This document shows positions 27,458 through 36,819 of a DNA stretch of 64,000 bases, one piece after another; positions within the stretch are counted from its first letter, which is position 1, and each line of letters opens with the position of its first letter. The notes below the pieces were generated by a model. That model saw only the letters and a list, made by a program, of their open reading frames with translations, was not told where the DNA came from and did no database searches. The stretch comes from Paenibacillus aquistagni (GTDB lineage Bacteria; Bacillota; Bacilli; Paenibacillales; Paenibacillaceae). The DNA is taken from the NCBI RefSeq assembly GCF_900177815.1, contig NZ_FXAZ01000002.1:248001-312000 (forward strand), given 5' to 3'. The position numbers and the translations under genes are program-made.

Positions 27458-28378
27458 TTAGCCTGTCGTATGATACTTCTGCTTCATCCGCCGTCTTAAT
27501 CCTTCACCAAGCAGATTAAAGGCCAAGATGCTGAAGGCGATAAATGCAGCTGGATAGAAGATGAAGCCGAATTTGGAAGACAGCACCTCGCGGCGGTGCT
27601 CGGCGAGCAGTGCTGACCAGTTCAAGCTGGTATTCAAATATTTCGGCGTGAAAAAGTGAACTTCCACCCAGACGTGCTGCAGAAAGATCTGCAGAATGCC
27701 CAGTTGACCGATCAACAGCATCACTTTGCCAAGATCAATACAAAAGCCCACAATAACCTCTGGCGCAAGGGCGGGCAAATAATAGCTTCTTGCCATTCTT
27801 CTAGAGCTCAGTCCCAAAGCAGTTCCCGCCTCAATATACTCTTCTTTTCCAACTTGATGGGCGCGTTCTGCCGTTACCTGAGCCACCCTTCCCACTTCGA
27901 TCACAGCTAGAACAACGATCGCAATGAGCAAGCGATGCTCCGCGTTTTGTATCGGCGGGATGCTAAGCAGCAGGACAGCCGCAAGAATCGTCGGGATGAA
28001 GGAGAATATCTGATTCCATCCTTGTACAATCACGTGACCCAGCCCTTTTTGGCGTCTTGCCAGCAAGCCTAGCGGAACGGCGATCATATATCTTAATGTG
28101 GTGATGCCAAGCACAATAAGCAATGTCTCTTTTGTGCCCATTACAATTTTGCTGAAGAGATCAACGCCATTCTTATCGCTTCCAAGCAAGTTATGCACGG
28201 AAGGAGGATACGGCGGCAGTTGGAGGCGCTTATCCTCTGACCATCGATGCTTCACCGGCTCCAGCTGCTCATCCACGAAAGGGAGATAGGGGCCAAATAA
28301 CATAAGAATGATGAGAACGCCAATCATCCCAGCTCCTAGAATTAACGGAATGTTTTTCACGAATCTCCCCTCCATCAC
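27458..28378 (-). CDS. Opp/Dpp-type ABC transporter permease (C subunit-like)
   Basis: 306-residue inner-membrane permease. A DppC-like N-terminus (VKNIPLILGAGMIGVL) is followed by the binding-protein-dependent transport domain; EYIEAGTALGLSSRRMARSYYLP is the EAA loop that contacts the ATPase. It overlaps the upstream permease gene by 4 bases (ATGA), so translation is coupled. No substrate-binding protein or ATPase gene lies in the unit. Likely peptide, nickel or another small oligomer as substrate; unknown. Confidence 0.85.
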   Translation of the reverse strand: MMEGRFVKNIPLILGAGMIGVLIILMLFGPYLPFVDEQLEPVKHRWSEDKRLQLPPYPPSVHNLLGSDKNGVDLFSKIVMGTKETLLIVLGITTLRYMIAVPLGLLARRQKGLGHVIVQGWNQIFSFIPTILAAVLLLSIPPIQNAEHRLLIAIVVLAVIEVGRVAQVTAERAHQVGKEEYIEAGTALGLSSRRMARSYYLPALAPEVIVGFCIDLGKVMLLIGQLGILQIFLQHVWVEVHFFTPKYLNTSLNWSALLAEHRREVLSSKFGFIFYPAAFIAFSILAFNLLGEGLRRRMKQKYHTTG

Positions 28379-29280
28379 TTCACCTCATATCTTCTGCGGG
28401 CAATAATGCTGATCCATTGGACGAATAGAACAAGCAAACAAAAGCAAAAGGCAATGCCAATAATGGTCGTCGCTTCATAATTGCCTCCGGTTCCGAAGTT
28501 CACGCTGTAATCGATGGCGATGAATAATCGGTTTGCCGCTCCAGGGTAGTTCAAGAAATACTCAACAATAAGCAGATTCGATAAGATGTACAGCATCAAG
28601 GATGGCAGATGCGTAAGGATCGTGCCCATACAATTGGTAAATACATGCTTGTAGAACAACAGCCATCTCGGCAAGCCCTTGGACTTCGCCACAAGCAGAT
28701 ACAGCATCCCTTCTTGATTGCTGATCGACACCTGTGTAATGCGAGCGATATAAAGCATTGGATAGATCATCACGAAGAAGGATGGAATCATAAAGGCATA
28801 CCAAGGCTCTGCGGAGAAAATTCGGATATTGGGAAAATAACGAATAAACATCCACTGCAGCAGCAAAATAAGCAGGAAATCAGGAAAGGACTGCATCAGC
28901 CACGTCCCGAAGCTCCCAAACACTCTAAATCGAGTCTGATCCAGCTTGTAGTCTATAATGCCTTTTAGCACACCAAGGACAAAGCTTGCCACCAAAGCGG
29001 TTGCGATCACGATCATGCTGTTGCCCATGACAAGCAGCACATCTTCAATCACGGGAAATTGATACCGGTTCACGCCAAGGCTTCCATTCAAGAACAGCTC
29101 GCTGAAGAAGGCCTGTATCTGATGCGCGTATTGCTGAAAGCTGAATGGGTAGTCTGTTAGCAGTTGGGTCTCTGTCACGGTCACATTCACCTGCCTCGGA
29201 AAGAGAACGATTAAGATGACGGCCAGCATCGCAAGCATGCTGATGAACAGGGAGCGCAGCAATTGTATGAAGAGATTCAT
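28375..29280 (-). CDS. Opp/Dpp-type ABC transporter permease (B subunit-like)
   Basis: 301-residue inner-membrane permease with an N-terminal segment, a periplasm-facing loop (about 40-85), and the transport domain; LLVAKSKGLPRWLLFYKH corresponds to the EAA loop. It pairs with the overlapping C-type subunit. ATG 29280 (or 29283) follows GGAGG at proper spacing; the frame to 29316 has none. The loci of OppB/OppC normally include oppA, oppD and oppF; here both flanks carry unrelated genes. Confidence 0.85.
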   Translation of the reverse strand: MNLFIQLLRSLFISMLAMLAVILIVLFPRQVNVTVTETQLLTDYPFSFQQYAHQIQAFFSELFLNGSLGVNRYQFPVIEDVLLVMGNSMIVIATALVASFVLGVLKGIIDYKLDQTRFRVFGSFGTWLMQSFPDFLLILLLQWMFIRYFPNIRIFSAEPWYAFMIPSFFVMIYPMLYIARITQVSISNQEGMLYLLVAKSKGLPRWLLFYKHVFTNCMGTILTHLPSLMLYILSNLLIVEYFLNYPGAANRLFIAIDYSVNFGTGGNYEATTIIGIAFCFCLLVLFVQWISIIARRRYEVK

Positions 29281-29427
29281 CATCAACCTCCAAAATATCC
29301 CTTTTTGTCGTATCATAGTATTATAGCTCGATTTATGTACTTCAGGGAGAGGGAAAGCTCACAAATCACAAATAAATTTTTACACAACGGGGAAAGTTTC
29401 TCAGATACAGGACGAGGGAGCATCTGC

Positions 29428-29433
29428 TATAAT
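29428..29433 (+). promoter_or_regulatory. -10 element of the NCS2 permease gene
   Basis: TATAAT preceded by TGC (extended -10-like). No clear -35 is seen at 17 bases. It is 72 bases upstream of ATG 29505, and no purine riboswitch was found in that leader. Confidence 0.4.
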
Positions 29434-29504
29434 GGCTTCATTGTAGCTTTGTGTGAAGCTATATGGGTGGGATGAGGGGCTGTATACAAAAGGTCTGCAT
29501 AAGG

Positions 29505-30794
29505 ATGAAACATCGAATTTTTGGTTTAAAGGATCACCATACGTCTGTCAAGACAGAAGTGCTCGCAGGCTGTGTCGCTTTTATAACAGTGGTCTATATT
29601 GTGATCGTCAATGCGTCTATTCTGCAGGATGCGGGCATTCCCTTTGAAGCGGGCATCGTCGCAACTGCACTGACTGCATTTGCAGGATCTCTGATCATGG
29701 GACTTTGGGCGAACAGTCCGATTCTGATTGCACCAGGTATGGGAGTTAATGCCCTGTTCTCGTACACCATTGTGCATGGAATGGGCCTTAGCTGGCAGGA
29801 AGCCTTGGGAGCCGTCTTTATCTCCGGCATCCTGTTCATGATCATCGCATTTACGCCCTTGTCATCGCTCATTCAGCAAGCGATTCCTGCTTCGCTGAAA
29901 GAAGCGATTACAGCTGGCATCGGTCTGTTCATTGCCTTCATTGGCATGCAGAAGGGCGGGCTTATCATTGCAAGCGAGAAGACGCTCGTTGCAATAGGGC
30001 ACTTTGGCGATCTTCAGGTCTTACTCACGGTCATCTCGCTGATCGTGACACTCGTCTTGTTCGTGCGCAAGGTGCCAGGCAATCTGTTGATTGGCATCGC
30101 TTTTGGAACGCTGTTGTCCTGGCTGACTGGACAGATGGATCAAGGCTCAGCTCAGGCATCAAGCCTCAGCTGGAGCGAAGCGGTTGGTGCCATTGGGGCG
30201 ATGTCCTTTCAAGGCATCACCTCGATCACGTTCTGGGTTGCCACCTTCTCGATCGTGCTTGTGCTTGTCTTCGAGAGCATCGGACTGATTCATGGCCAGC
30301 TCAACATGCTGAGCCAGCCGGAGAAGTTCAATCGTTCTCTCAAAGCAAGCTCGGTCTCTGTTATTGTAGCAGGCTTCGCTGGAAGCAGCCCTGCCATACC
30401 AGCAGTGGAGACAACGGCAGGCATCTCTGCCGGGGGACGTACTGGGCTTACCTCCGTGACAACGGGAGTGCTGTTTTTGCTGTCGCTCTTCTTTATTCCT
30501 GTAATTAAAATGATTCCGGATACAGCGATAGCGCCCGTTCTTATCCTAGTTGGCGGATTAATGATCCAAAGTGTGGCGAAGATTCCATTTGAGGATTTGA
30601 CGGAAGGCATTCCGGCCTTTTTGGTTATTGCCGCGATTCCGCTCACTTCAAGCATTGTGGATGGAATTGCCTTTGGCTTCATTTCGTACCCGATCTTAAA
30701 GGCCGCTACAGGAAAGTGGAAGCAAATAGGGCTGCCCTTGATTATCATTGCCGCCTTATTCCTCTTGAACTTTGTGCTTCATGCTGTAGGGTAA
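29505..30794 (+). CDS. NCS2-family permease (adenine/guanine/hypoxanthine type)
   Basis: 429-residue nucleobase permease of the AzgA/PbuG/PbuO type. It has about 12-14 membrane segments, the N-terminal EVLAGCVAFITVVYIVIVN, IAPGMGVNALFSY near residue 85, and VVSTAGM-region sequence (PAVETTAGISAGGRTGLT) conserved in this subgroup. It probably imports purine bases by proton symport. The start is uncertain: ATG 29505 is where homology begins but AAGG abuts it; ATG 29463 is the frame's upstream limit. It is followed by a clear terminator. Confidence 0.9.
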   Translation: MKHRIFGLKDHHTSVKTEVLAGCVAFITVVYIVIVNASILQDAGIPFEAGIVATALTAFAGSLIMGLWANSPILIAPGMGVNALFSYTIVHGMGLSWQEALGAVFISGILFMIIAFTPLSSLIQQAIPASLKEAITAGIGLFIAFIGMQKGGLIIASEKTLVAIGHFGDLQVLLTVISLIVTLVLFVRKVPGNLLIGIAFGTLLSWLTGQMDQGSAQASSLSWSEAVGAIGAMSFQGITSITFWVATFSIVLVLVFESIGLIHGQLNMLSQPEKFNRSLKASSVSVIVAGFAGSSPAIPAVETTAGISAGGRTGLTSVTTGVLFLLSLFFIPVIKMIPDTAIAPVLILVGGLMIQSVAKIPFEDLTEGIPAFLVIAAIPLTSSIVDGIAFGFISYPILKAATGKWKQIGLPLIIIAALFLLNFVLHAVG

Positions 30795-30811
30795 GAGCTT
30801 TATACGCCAAT

Positions 30812-30848
30812 GAGGCGATCCGCTCCGTGTGGGGTGGGTCGCCTTTTT
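30812..30848 (+). terminator. terminator after the NCS2 permease gene
   Basis: GAGGCGA-CC...GG-TCGCC stem followed by TTTTT, 18 bases after the stop. Confidence 0.8.
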
Positions 30849-30954
30849 ACATTTTTGTTGCAATGGGCTAGTCAAATTAAATTCTAGAACATCTAGCATC
30901 TAATCTGGCATCTAATAGAATAGCAAATCAGTGCTAAATAAAGTCTTCTAACAA

Positions 30955-30982
30955 CTAAAAAACCCTTACCGAAGTAAGGGTT
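30955..30982 (-). terminator. terminator of the tRNA-Leu gene
   Basis: AACCCTTAC-CGAA-GTAAGGGTT with a run of T on the minus strand (complement of 30960-30955), 14 bases after the tRNA 3' end. Confidence 0.9.
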
Positions 30983-30995
30983 GTCAATGTCGATA

Positions 30996-31081
30996 TGGTG
31001 CGGTAGAGAGGACTCGAACCTCCACGGGCGTACGCCCACTACCCCCTCAAGATAGCGTGTCTGCCATTCCACCACTACCGC
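30996..31081 (-). tRNA. tRNA-Leu (anticodon GAG)
   Basis: 86-base class II tRNA with encoded CCA. Acceptor GCGGTAG/CTACCGC, anticodon stem CTATC/GGTAG with loop TTGAGGG, long variable arm GGGC/GCCC, and T-loop GTTCGAGTC. A second copy, differing by one base in the variable arm, lies at 46585. Confidence 0.96.
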
Positions 31082-31115
31082 ATATTTGCACTTCCTTTTT
31101 GAAGGGACAAGAATG

Positions 31116-31144
31116 ATTGTACCTCGTATGAGACGAAATGTAAA
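31116..31144 (-). promoter_or_regulatory. promoter of the tRNA-Leu gene
   Basis: Minus-strand -35 TTTACA (31144-31139), 17-base spacer, -10 TACAAT (31121-31116), 34 bases before the tRNA 5' end. Confidence 0.65.
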
Positions 31145-31262
31145 GACATTTTTTAAAAGGAATGATGACTTCCATACAGGAGAACTGTTTTTAGTGAAGA
31201 ATAGTGTTTTATATAAGAGATCTTTGTCGTCCTATTCTGAGATTAAGCGAGGAGAACCGAAG

Positions 31263-32705
31263 ATGAAATCATTCATGAATGAGAACTTTCTGCTGAATTC
31301 TGAAAGCGCTGTATTGCTCTACCATCAGTATGCCGCATCGATGCCGATCTTCGACTATCACTGCCATCTCTCCCCTAAGGAGATTGCCGAGAACAAGCGC
31401 TTCAGCAATGTGACGGAGATCTGGCTTGGCGGGGATCATTACAAATGGCGTGCCATGCGCAGCCATGGCGTTGAAGAGCGCTTCATCACCGGCGATGCTG
31501 ACGATAAGGAGAAATTTATGGCTTGGGCAGCAACCGTGCCTTATACAATTGGCAACCCGCTGTACCATTGGACGCATCTTGAGCTGCGGACCTATTTCAA
31601 CTTCCATGAGCCATTGAACAAGCAAAATGCGGAAGAGGCGTGGGCGCACTGCAACGCCATCATTCAAGCGGACAGCTTCACGGTGCATAATCTGCTCAAC
31701 AACTCGCATGTGCTATGCGTATGTACAACGGACGATCCAACTGATTCATTAGCCTATCATCAGGTCATTGCCAAGCAGTCAAGCCTTCTTACCAAGGTGC
31801 TGCCGACCTTCCGTCCTGACAAGGGACTTGAGATACATAAGCCGACCTTTGCTCCATTCGTCCAAGCCTTGGAGCAAGCCGCAGGAACAGCCATTCACAA
31901 CTATGATGACTTTCTTCAGGCGCTGGAGACAAGAGCTTTCTATTTTCACGATACTGGCTGCAGATTGTCCGATCACGGGCTTGGTTCACTGCCTTATATG
32001 CGTGCATCCTATGATGAGATTCGCCAAATCTTCATGAAAGGCATCTTGCAGGAGAGCATCTCAGCCGATGAGGAAGCCAAGTTCATGACAGAGACGCTGA
32101 TCTTCCTAGGCAGGCTGTATGGACGCTTGAACTGGACCATGCAGCTGCATCTCGGACCGATCCGCAACAATAATTCACGCATGTTCAAGCAATTGGGGCC
32201 AGATGCAGGCTTTGATTCTATTGGTGAGATGACTTCTCCGCTTGCCTTAAACTGCTATTTGGATGCGCTTCATCAAGAGGATCTGCTGCCAAGAACAATC
32301 CTCTATGGGCTGAATAGCAACGATAACGAGATGCTGGCTTCCACGGCAGGCAACTTCCAAGCAGCCGGCATACGCGGGAAGATCCAATTAGGCTCTGGCT
32401 GGTGGTTTAACGATACAAAGGACGGCATGCTCAAGCAAATGTCTGCTCTAGCCAATATTGGACTGTTGTCCAGCTTTGTCGGCATGCTAACCGATTCAAG
32501 GAGCTTCCTATCTTATACACGCCATGAATATTTCCGGCGCATTCTGTGCAATATGATCGGACAATGGGTAGAGCATGGTGAAGTTCCGGCTGATTATGAG
32601 CTGCTTGGCGGCATTGTACAAGATATATGCTATAACAATGCGAAGAACTATTTTGGCATTCCCCTGCCGGGCCACACCATCTTTACAAAGACTGTTGAAG
32701 CATAG
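31263..32705 (+). CDS. uxaC: glucuronate isomerase
   Basis: 480-residue cytoplasmic aldose-ketose isomerase (uronate isomerase) that converts glucuronate to fructuronate or galacturonate to tagaturonate. PIFDYHCHLSPKEI near residue 30 gives the amidohydrolase-like HxH metal site, and further conserved blocks are HWTHLELR, VCTTDDPTDSL, and LGSGWWFNDTKDGM. ATG 31263 follows GAGGAGAA; the frame continues upstream to 31086 but overlaps the tRNA promoter. It stands alone: no uxaB, uxuA or kdg genes are present, so the rest of hexuronate breakdown must be encoded elsewhere. Confidence 0.96.
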   Translation: MKSFMNENFLLNSESAVLLYHQYAASMPIFDYHCHLSPKEIAENKRFSNVTEIWLGGDHYKWRAMRSHGVEERFITGDADDKEKFMAWAATVPYTIGNPLYHWTHLELRTYFNFHEPLNKQNAEEAWAHCNAIIQADSFTVHNLLNNSHVLCVCTTDDPTDSLAYHQVIAKQSSLLTKVLPTFRPDKGLEIHKPTFAPFVQALEQAAGTAIHNYDDFLQALETRAFYFHDTGCRLSDHGLGSLPYMRASYDEIRQIFMKGILQESISADEEAKFMTETLIFLGRLYGRLNWTMQLHLGPIRNNNSRMFKQLGPDAGFDSIGEMTSPLALNCYLDALHQEDLLPRTILYGLNSNDNEMLASTAGNFQAAGIRGKIQLGSGWWFNDTKDGMLKQMSALANIGLLSSFVGMLTDSRSFLSYTRHEYFRRILCNMIGQWVEHGEVPADYELLGGIVQDICYNNAKNYFGIPLPGHTIFTKTVEA

Positions 32706-32823
32706 AATCCTGCCGCAGCGAGTAAAAGAGTTAGCAGAGACATTCGCATCACTTCATTCCTAAATCACCAACTTGCTGCTCATGTTGTTATCGATCACTA
32801 CATTGCGCTTATCCTGATATAAC

Positions 32824-32866
32824 GCTGCTTTTTTAGCCCGTAACGGAGCTAGGAAAGCGGCTTTTT
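32824..32866 (+). terminator. terminator after uxaC
   Basis: A 14-bp stem GCTGC...TAGC/GCTA...GCGGC with three G-T pairs, followed by TTTTT. It is 118 bases after the uxaC stop. Confidence 0.7.
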
Positions 32867-32980
32867 GCTGTGCATCCCCTTTTATCATTCAATAAGACTC
32901 ACCTTTCCGCCCAATAGGTGCATACACATATAACAAGCAGCTCCACTAACACTTATATGGTATCGGAGAGGAGGCTTTCT

Positions 32981-33886
32981 ATGAACCCATCCTTAATCTC
33001 ACTGCTGCGAGTGCCTTTCGGGCTTGGCGGTGCAAGACCAGGCGCTGAGCTAGGCCCAGAGTCGTTGATGGATGCCGGACTCATTCGGCAGCTAGCCCAT
33101 CTTGAGCTCCCTGTACTTGATGATGGGGTCGTTGATATTTTGTCGTCTGACGCTCTTGATCAGCCCCGCAACCCTCAGTTAAAGCACCTTGAAGCCGTCA
33201 TCCAGCTTAATGCCAAGCTGCGAGATGCAGTCAGCGATCGGGTTAAGAAAGCTCTTTTCCCACTTATTATTGGAGGCGATCACAGCATTGCCATTGGCAC
33301 GATCGCTGGGCTTACGAAGCATTATCGCAAGCTAGGCGTCATCTGGTTTGATGCGCATGGAGACCTTAATACCCACGAGACGACCCCATCTGGCAACATT
33401 CATGGCATGTCTCTCGCGGTCAGCTTGAATCAGGGGCATCCGCGTCTTACCGGACTTCGAAAGGACTCATTTTCCATCAATCCAAGACACGTTGTCATTA
33501 TTGGCGCCCGCCAGCTCGACCAAGGGGAACGAGCATTTATCCGTCAATCAGGCATTACCTGCTTCACCATGCATGAGATTGACCGCTATGGCATCGCTGC
33601 CATTATGGAGAAGGCGATTGCAATCGTAAGCGCTGGCACCGATGGGGTCCATCTTAGCTTCGATATAGACAGTGTCGATCCTTATGAAGCACCTGGCACT
33701 GGCACAGCCGTCAGAGGAGGAGTCACCTATCGGGAGGCTCATTATGCTTTAGAAGCGCTGCATGAAGCGAATATATTGACCTCAGCTGAAGTCGTAGAGG
33801 TCAATCCGCTCTTGGATCGCAACAAGCAGACGGTAAAGCTCGCCAATGAGCTTATTTGCTCGCTGCTCGGCAAGCGCATTCTTTGA
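32981..33886 (+). CDS. rocF: arginase
   Basis: 301-residue ureohydrolase that splits arginine to ornithine and urea. The three manganese-binding motifs are present: [27 protein letters not shown] and [17 protein letters not shown], and the substrate-contact HGM follows the second. Start ATG 32981 follows GAGGAGG. The ornithine aminotransferase gene starts 11 bases after its stop, so the two form an operon for arginine catabolism. No -12/-24 SigL-type promoter or RocR gene was recognised, unlike in B. subtilis. Confidence 0.95.
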   Translation: MNPSLISLLRVPFGLGGARPGAELGPESLMDAGLIRQLAHLELPVLDDGVVDILSSDALDQPRNPQLKHLEAVIQLNAKLRDAVSDRVKKALFPLIIGGDHSIAIGTIAGLTKHYRKLGVIWFDAHGDLNTHETTPSGNIHGMSLAVSLNQGHPRLTGLRKDSFSINPRHVVIIGARQLDQGERAFIRQSGITCFTMHEIDRYGIAAIMEKAIAIVSAGTDGVHLSFDIDSVDPYEAPGTGTAVRGGVTYREAHYALEALHEANILTSAEVVEVNPLLDRNKQTVKLANELICSLLGKRIL

Positions 33887-33897
33887 GGAGGGATAGC

Positions 33898-35100
33898 ATG
33901 CTGGACCATTCATCCAGTTCATCATTCATGGAACTTGAGCTTCAATATGGGGTCAGCAATTATGTGCCTCTACCGATCGTGATTGCCCGCGCCGAAGGCG
34001 TCTTTGTCGAAGATCCTGAAGGCAGCCGCTATATGGATATGCTGAGCGCCTATTCCGCAATGAATCACGGACATCGCCATCCTAAAATCATTCAGGCCCT
34101 TATTGAACAGGCCGAGCGCGTCACCTTGACCTCTAGAGCCTTCTATCATGATCGGCTTGGCGAGCTCTACCAAGCGATAGCCCGCATTACGGGGAAGAAC
34201 CGCGTTCTGCCTATGAATACAGGCGCAGAAGCGGTCGAGACCGCCATCAAGGCTGCGAGACGGTGGGGGCATGAGCGAAAGGGAATCCCAGAAGGTCAAG
34301 CGGAGATTATCGTTTGTGAAGGCAACTTTCATGGTCGAACAGTGACCATTACCTCCTTTTCCTCAGAAGAGAGCTATAAGTCTGGATTCGGTCCATTCAC
34401 GCCAGGCTTCCGTGTAGTGCCCTATGGCGATATTGAGGCGCTAAAAAAGGCCATCCATGAGCATACTGCGGCACTTCTCATCGAGCCGATTCAAGGCGAA
34501 GCTGGGATTATCGTGCCGCCAACAGGATTCCTGCGTCAAGCGGCCAAGCTGTGCCGCGACCATCGCGTCCTCTTTATCGCGGATGAGATTCAGACCGGAC
34601 TCGGCCGCACGGGCCGCATGTTTGCTTCGGACTGGGAAAATGTCGAGCCAGACCTGTACATTCTCGGCAAAGCCTTAGGCGGAGGCGTAATGCCTGTGTC
34701 TGCCGTGGCAGCAGATGACGACATATTAAACGTCTTTACTCCTGGCTCACACGGTTCTACGTTTGGCGGCAATCCACTCGGCGCAGCCGTCGCCATTGCG
34801 GCCTTAGAAGTGCTGGAGGAAGAAAGGCTCGCAGATCGGTCGTTAGAGCTGGGAGGCTACTTGATGACAAGGCTGCGCACTTTGCAGTCTTCCCTTATTA
34901 AGGATGTGCGTGGACGCGGATTATTCATCGGCATAGAGCTGACTACAGCGGCAAGGCCCTATTGCGAGCAGCTAAAAGCGCTTGGGCTCCTTGTCAAGGA
35001 AACTCATGAGCATACGATACGTCTGGCGCCGCCGCTTGTCATCACGAAGGAAGAGCTGGATTGGGCATTTGAACAGTTAGCTTCTGTGCTTCAATCCTAA
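33898..35100 (+). CDS. rocD: ornithine aminotransferase
   Basis: 400-residue class III PLP aminotransferase that converts ornithine and 2-oxoglutarate to glutamate semialdehyde (pyrroline-5-carboxylate) and glutamate. [16 protein letters not shown] is the PLP-phosphate loop, [15 protein letters not shown] carries the PLP-ring Asp, and the Schiff-base Lys is in [14 protein letters not shown] 33898 follows GAGGAGG. It acts directly after arginase, encoded upstream in the same operon. Confidence 0.95.
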   Translation: MLDHSSSSSFMELELQYGVSNYVPLPIVIARAEGVFVEDPEGSRYMDMLSAYSAMNHGHRHPKIIQALIEQAERVTLTSRAFYHDRLGELYQAIARITGKNRVLPMNTGAEAVETAIKAARRWGHERKGIPEGQAEIIVCEGNFHGRTVTITSFSSEESYKSGFGPFTPGFRVVPYGDIEALKKAIHEHTAALLIEPIQGEAGIIVPPTGFLRQAAKLCRDHRVLFIADEIQTGLGRTGRMFASDWENVEPDLYILGKALGGGVMPVSAVAADDDILNVFTPGSHGSTFGGNPLGAAVAIAALEVLEEERLADRSLELGGYLMTRLRTLQSSLIKDVRGRGLFIGIELTTAARPYCEQLKALGLLVKETHEHTIRLAPPLVITKEELDWAFEQLASVLQS

Positions 35101-35141
35101 TCCATCAAGATAATAGCTGTCATCAAAAAGCGTATAGGTAT

Positions 35142-35585
35142 CTATTCTGAAAGCGTCTTTTTCATCAGCACATGCGGAATGCCATCCTCCATGAACATCT
35201 CTGATGCTGTATGGTACCCTAACTTATGGTAGAAGCCTTCTGCTTGTGTCTGCCCATGCAGCTTGGCATGAGCAAGTCCCTTCTCCTTGGCCCATTGCTC
35301 CAATGCTGCAATAATCACGCGCCCGATGCCATGCTTGCGATAGCTTGACAGAATGCAGATGCGCTCAAGCTTCGCCTCCCCCTCAACGACTCTCAGTCGT
35401 CCAGTGCCGGCTGGAACCGCATCTGCATACACAAGCAAGTGGTCTGCCCCGTCTTCATGGGACTCATCATAATCATCAAATTCATCCGCTAGCAGAACAC
35501 CCTGCTCCTCGACGAACACTTTTTCTCGGATCGAAAAAGCCGCCTGACGTTCCTCTTCTGTTGTTACCCGCACCGTATTTATCAT
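35142..35585 (-). CDS. GNAT-family N-acetyltransferase
   Basis: 147-residue acetyl-CoA-dependent acetyltransferase of the ElaA/YjcF type. The CoA-binding motif A is LERICILSSYRKHGIGRVII near residues 70-90, and HAKLHGQTQAEGFYHKLGY is motif B. FSIREKVFVEEQGV at the N-terminus is typical of the subgroup. ATG 35585 follows AGAGGAG; it lies 14 bases after the TetR stop, so the two genes are an operon. The substrate is unknown. Confidence 0.88.
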   Translation of the reverse strand: MINTVRVTTEEERQAAFSIREKVFVEEQGVLLADEFDDYDESHEDGADHLLVYADAVPAGTGRLRVVEGEAKLERICILSSYRKHGIGRVIIAALEQWAKEKGLAHAKLHGQTQAEGFYHKLGYHTASEMFMEDGIPHVLMKKTLSE

Positions 35586-35599
35586 GCTGACCACTCCTC

Positions 35600-36193
35600 T
35601 TAAGCTTCCTTCTTCAATCCATTCCAAAAAATATCCCATACCCGCTCCATGGTCTGCTTCAGCTTCTTGCTGTCATAGAGCATCAACTGAACCGAAAGGC
35701 CATCAATGAGACAATAGTAAGCTGCCAACGCCTCTTCTATAGGTCTTCGCTTGATCTCCCCGTTTTCCATTCCTTCTTCAAACAGCTGACGGTACATCGC
35801 TGAGGACACGAGTTCCATTCGCCCAATCTGCTGAAGCACATGCACTCTAAGAAATTCAGGTGGAAAATGAATCAAATGATTCAAAAAAGCATGGATATCC
35901 GCATGCTTCAGCTTATAGCCGATATTCGCTTGCAATACCCGCAGCAGCTTGTCCTTAACACTTGCTTGTTCTAGTTGAAGCGGATCGTTCTGCACCTCAT
36001 CCATAAACGCCAGATAATCCTCGATCACCTCTTCGCAGACAGCAAGGTAGAGCTGCTCCTTTGAAGGATAATAGGTGGCAATCGATTGCTTGCGAATGCC
36101 TGCCTCAAGGGCAATCTGCGACAGCGAGGCACCGTGATAGCCTTCCTTAGCGAACTGCTTAAGCGCAGCGCTTCGCACCCGTTGCAAAGTCAC
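35600..36193 (-). CDS. TetR-family transcriptional regulator
   Basis: 197-residue repressor. The N-terminal helix-turn-helix reads GYHGASLSQIALEAGIRKQSIATYYPSKEQLY (about residues 18-50), and the C-terminal two-thirds is the variable ligand domain. The start is GTG 36193 with AGGAGGTGAGG upstream. A perfect 18-bp palindrome overlaps its ribosome binding site, so it probably represses itself and the GNAT gene. The ligand is unknown. Confidence 0.92.
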   Translation of the reverse strand: MTLQRVRSAALKQFAKEGYHGASLSQIALEAGIRKQSIATYYPSKEQLYLAVCEEVIEDYLAFMDEVQNDPLQLEQASVKDKLLRVLQANIGYKLKHADIHAFLNHLIHFPPEFLRVHVLQQIGRMELVSSAMYRQLFEEGMENGEIKRRPIEEALAAYYCLIDGLSVQLMLYDSKKLKQTMERVWDIFWNGLKKEA

Positions 36194-36202
36194 TACCTCA
36201 CC

Positions 36203-36220
36203 TCCTGACGATCGTCAGGA
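36203..36220. promoter_or_regulatory. palindromic operator of the TetR gene
   Basis: TCCTGACGATCGTCAGGA is a perfect 18-bp palindrome 10-27 bases upstream of the TetR start codon. Its left end includes the ribosome binding site. Size and position fit a TetR-family autoregulatory operator. Confidence 0.7.
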
Positions 36221-36447
36221 TTCATTATCAAGCATTTGAATCCAACTTGCAAGTCAAATGCTGCACTTGGCCGATGACTTGCTTAAGCAGTCATCCTATT
36301 GGCCTGTTGTCATCTGTCCCTTTACTTCTGTGCTGAAATATTGTACGATGACCTCATCATATGATTTCAATGGAAATCACAATTATTTCGAGGTGTTTTA
36401 TGAGTGTAGTAGGTTCTAAATAGGCACAACTTCAAACAAATGATTCT

Positions 36448-36453
36448 ATAGTA
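36448..36453 (+). promoter_or_regulatory. -10 element of the mutS2-like leader transcript
   Basis: TATAGT followed by ATAGG, 20 bases before the ATG of the upstream ORF. No good -35 is seen. A second weak possibility lies near 36358-36363 (TATGAT). Confidence 0.3.
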
Positions 36454-36472
36454 TAGGCGAGGAATGAAGCTT

Positions 36473-36643
36473 ATGCCAGACTTCATCCCTTTTGTTCAAC
36501 GACCCTATATTATGGCGTTATTTGAGTTACCTATGAAGATACCTACGATATACGCTCAAGACATGCGCATGACATACAGACCAAGCCGTACTGATTGGAT
36601 ACCGAAGCGGTATACTGAAGCCTGTAGACACTTGATTTTGTGA
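36473..36643 (+). CDS. 56-codon upstream ORF (leader peptide candidate) before the MutS2-like gene
   Basis: Open frame of 56 codons starting at ATG 36473 with GAGGA nine bases upstream and ending at TGA 36643. The product is basic towards the end (RPSR, PKRY) and matches no family that I know. It is followed by an intrinsic terminator at 36705-36737 and then the MutS2-like gene 177 bases downstream. Its position suggests a leader peptide that controls read-through; chance occurrence is possible. Confidence 0.4.
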   Translation: MPDFIPFVQRPYIMALFELPMKIPTIYAQDMRMTYRPSRTDWIPKRYTEACRHLIL

Positions 36644-36704
36644 GATGCAGGGGTACGACGCTATTTCTGTTCTGCCGCGTTTTCTTGAATACGAATGTAT
36701 ATCG

Positions 36705-36737
36705 AGCTGTGGGTTCTTTATGACCTGCAGCTTTTTT
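36705..36737 (+). terminator. intrinsic terminator in the leader of the MutS2-like gene
   Basis: AGCTGTGGGT/ACCTGCAGCT, a 10-bp stem with two G-T pairs and an 8-base loop, followed by TTTTT. It lies 83 bases before the start codon at 36820. TGCAGG (36646-36651), directly after the upstream ORF, can pair with CCTGCA in the 3' arm and so form a competing antiterminator. Confidence 0.7.
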
Positions 36738-36819
36738 GCATTTATTTCGCTTTACCCATTGAAATCCTATGTGGTAGGGATCTTCATCATGATCTTATTA
36801 TCGTGAGGAGAATGCATCC

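Noticed and set aside
36460-36740. T-box or other known riboswitch before the MutS2-like gene
   Set aside because: The T-box sequence GGGTGG-ACCGCG is absent, and no other known riboswitch core was recognised. A uORF attenuator fits better.
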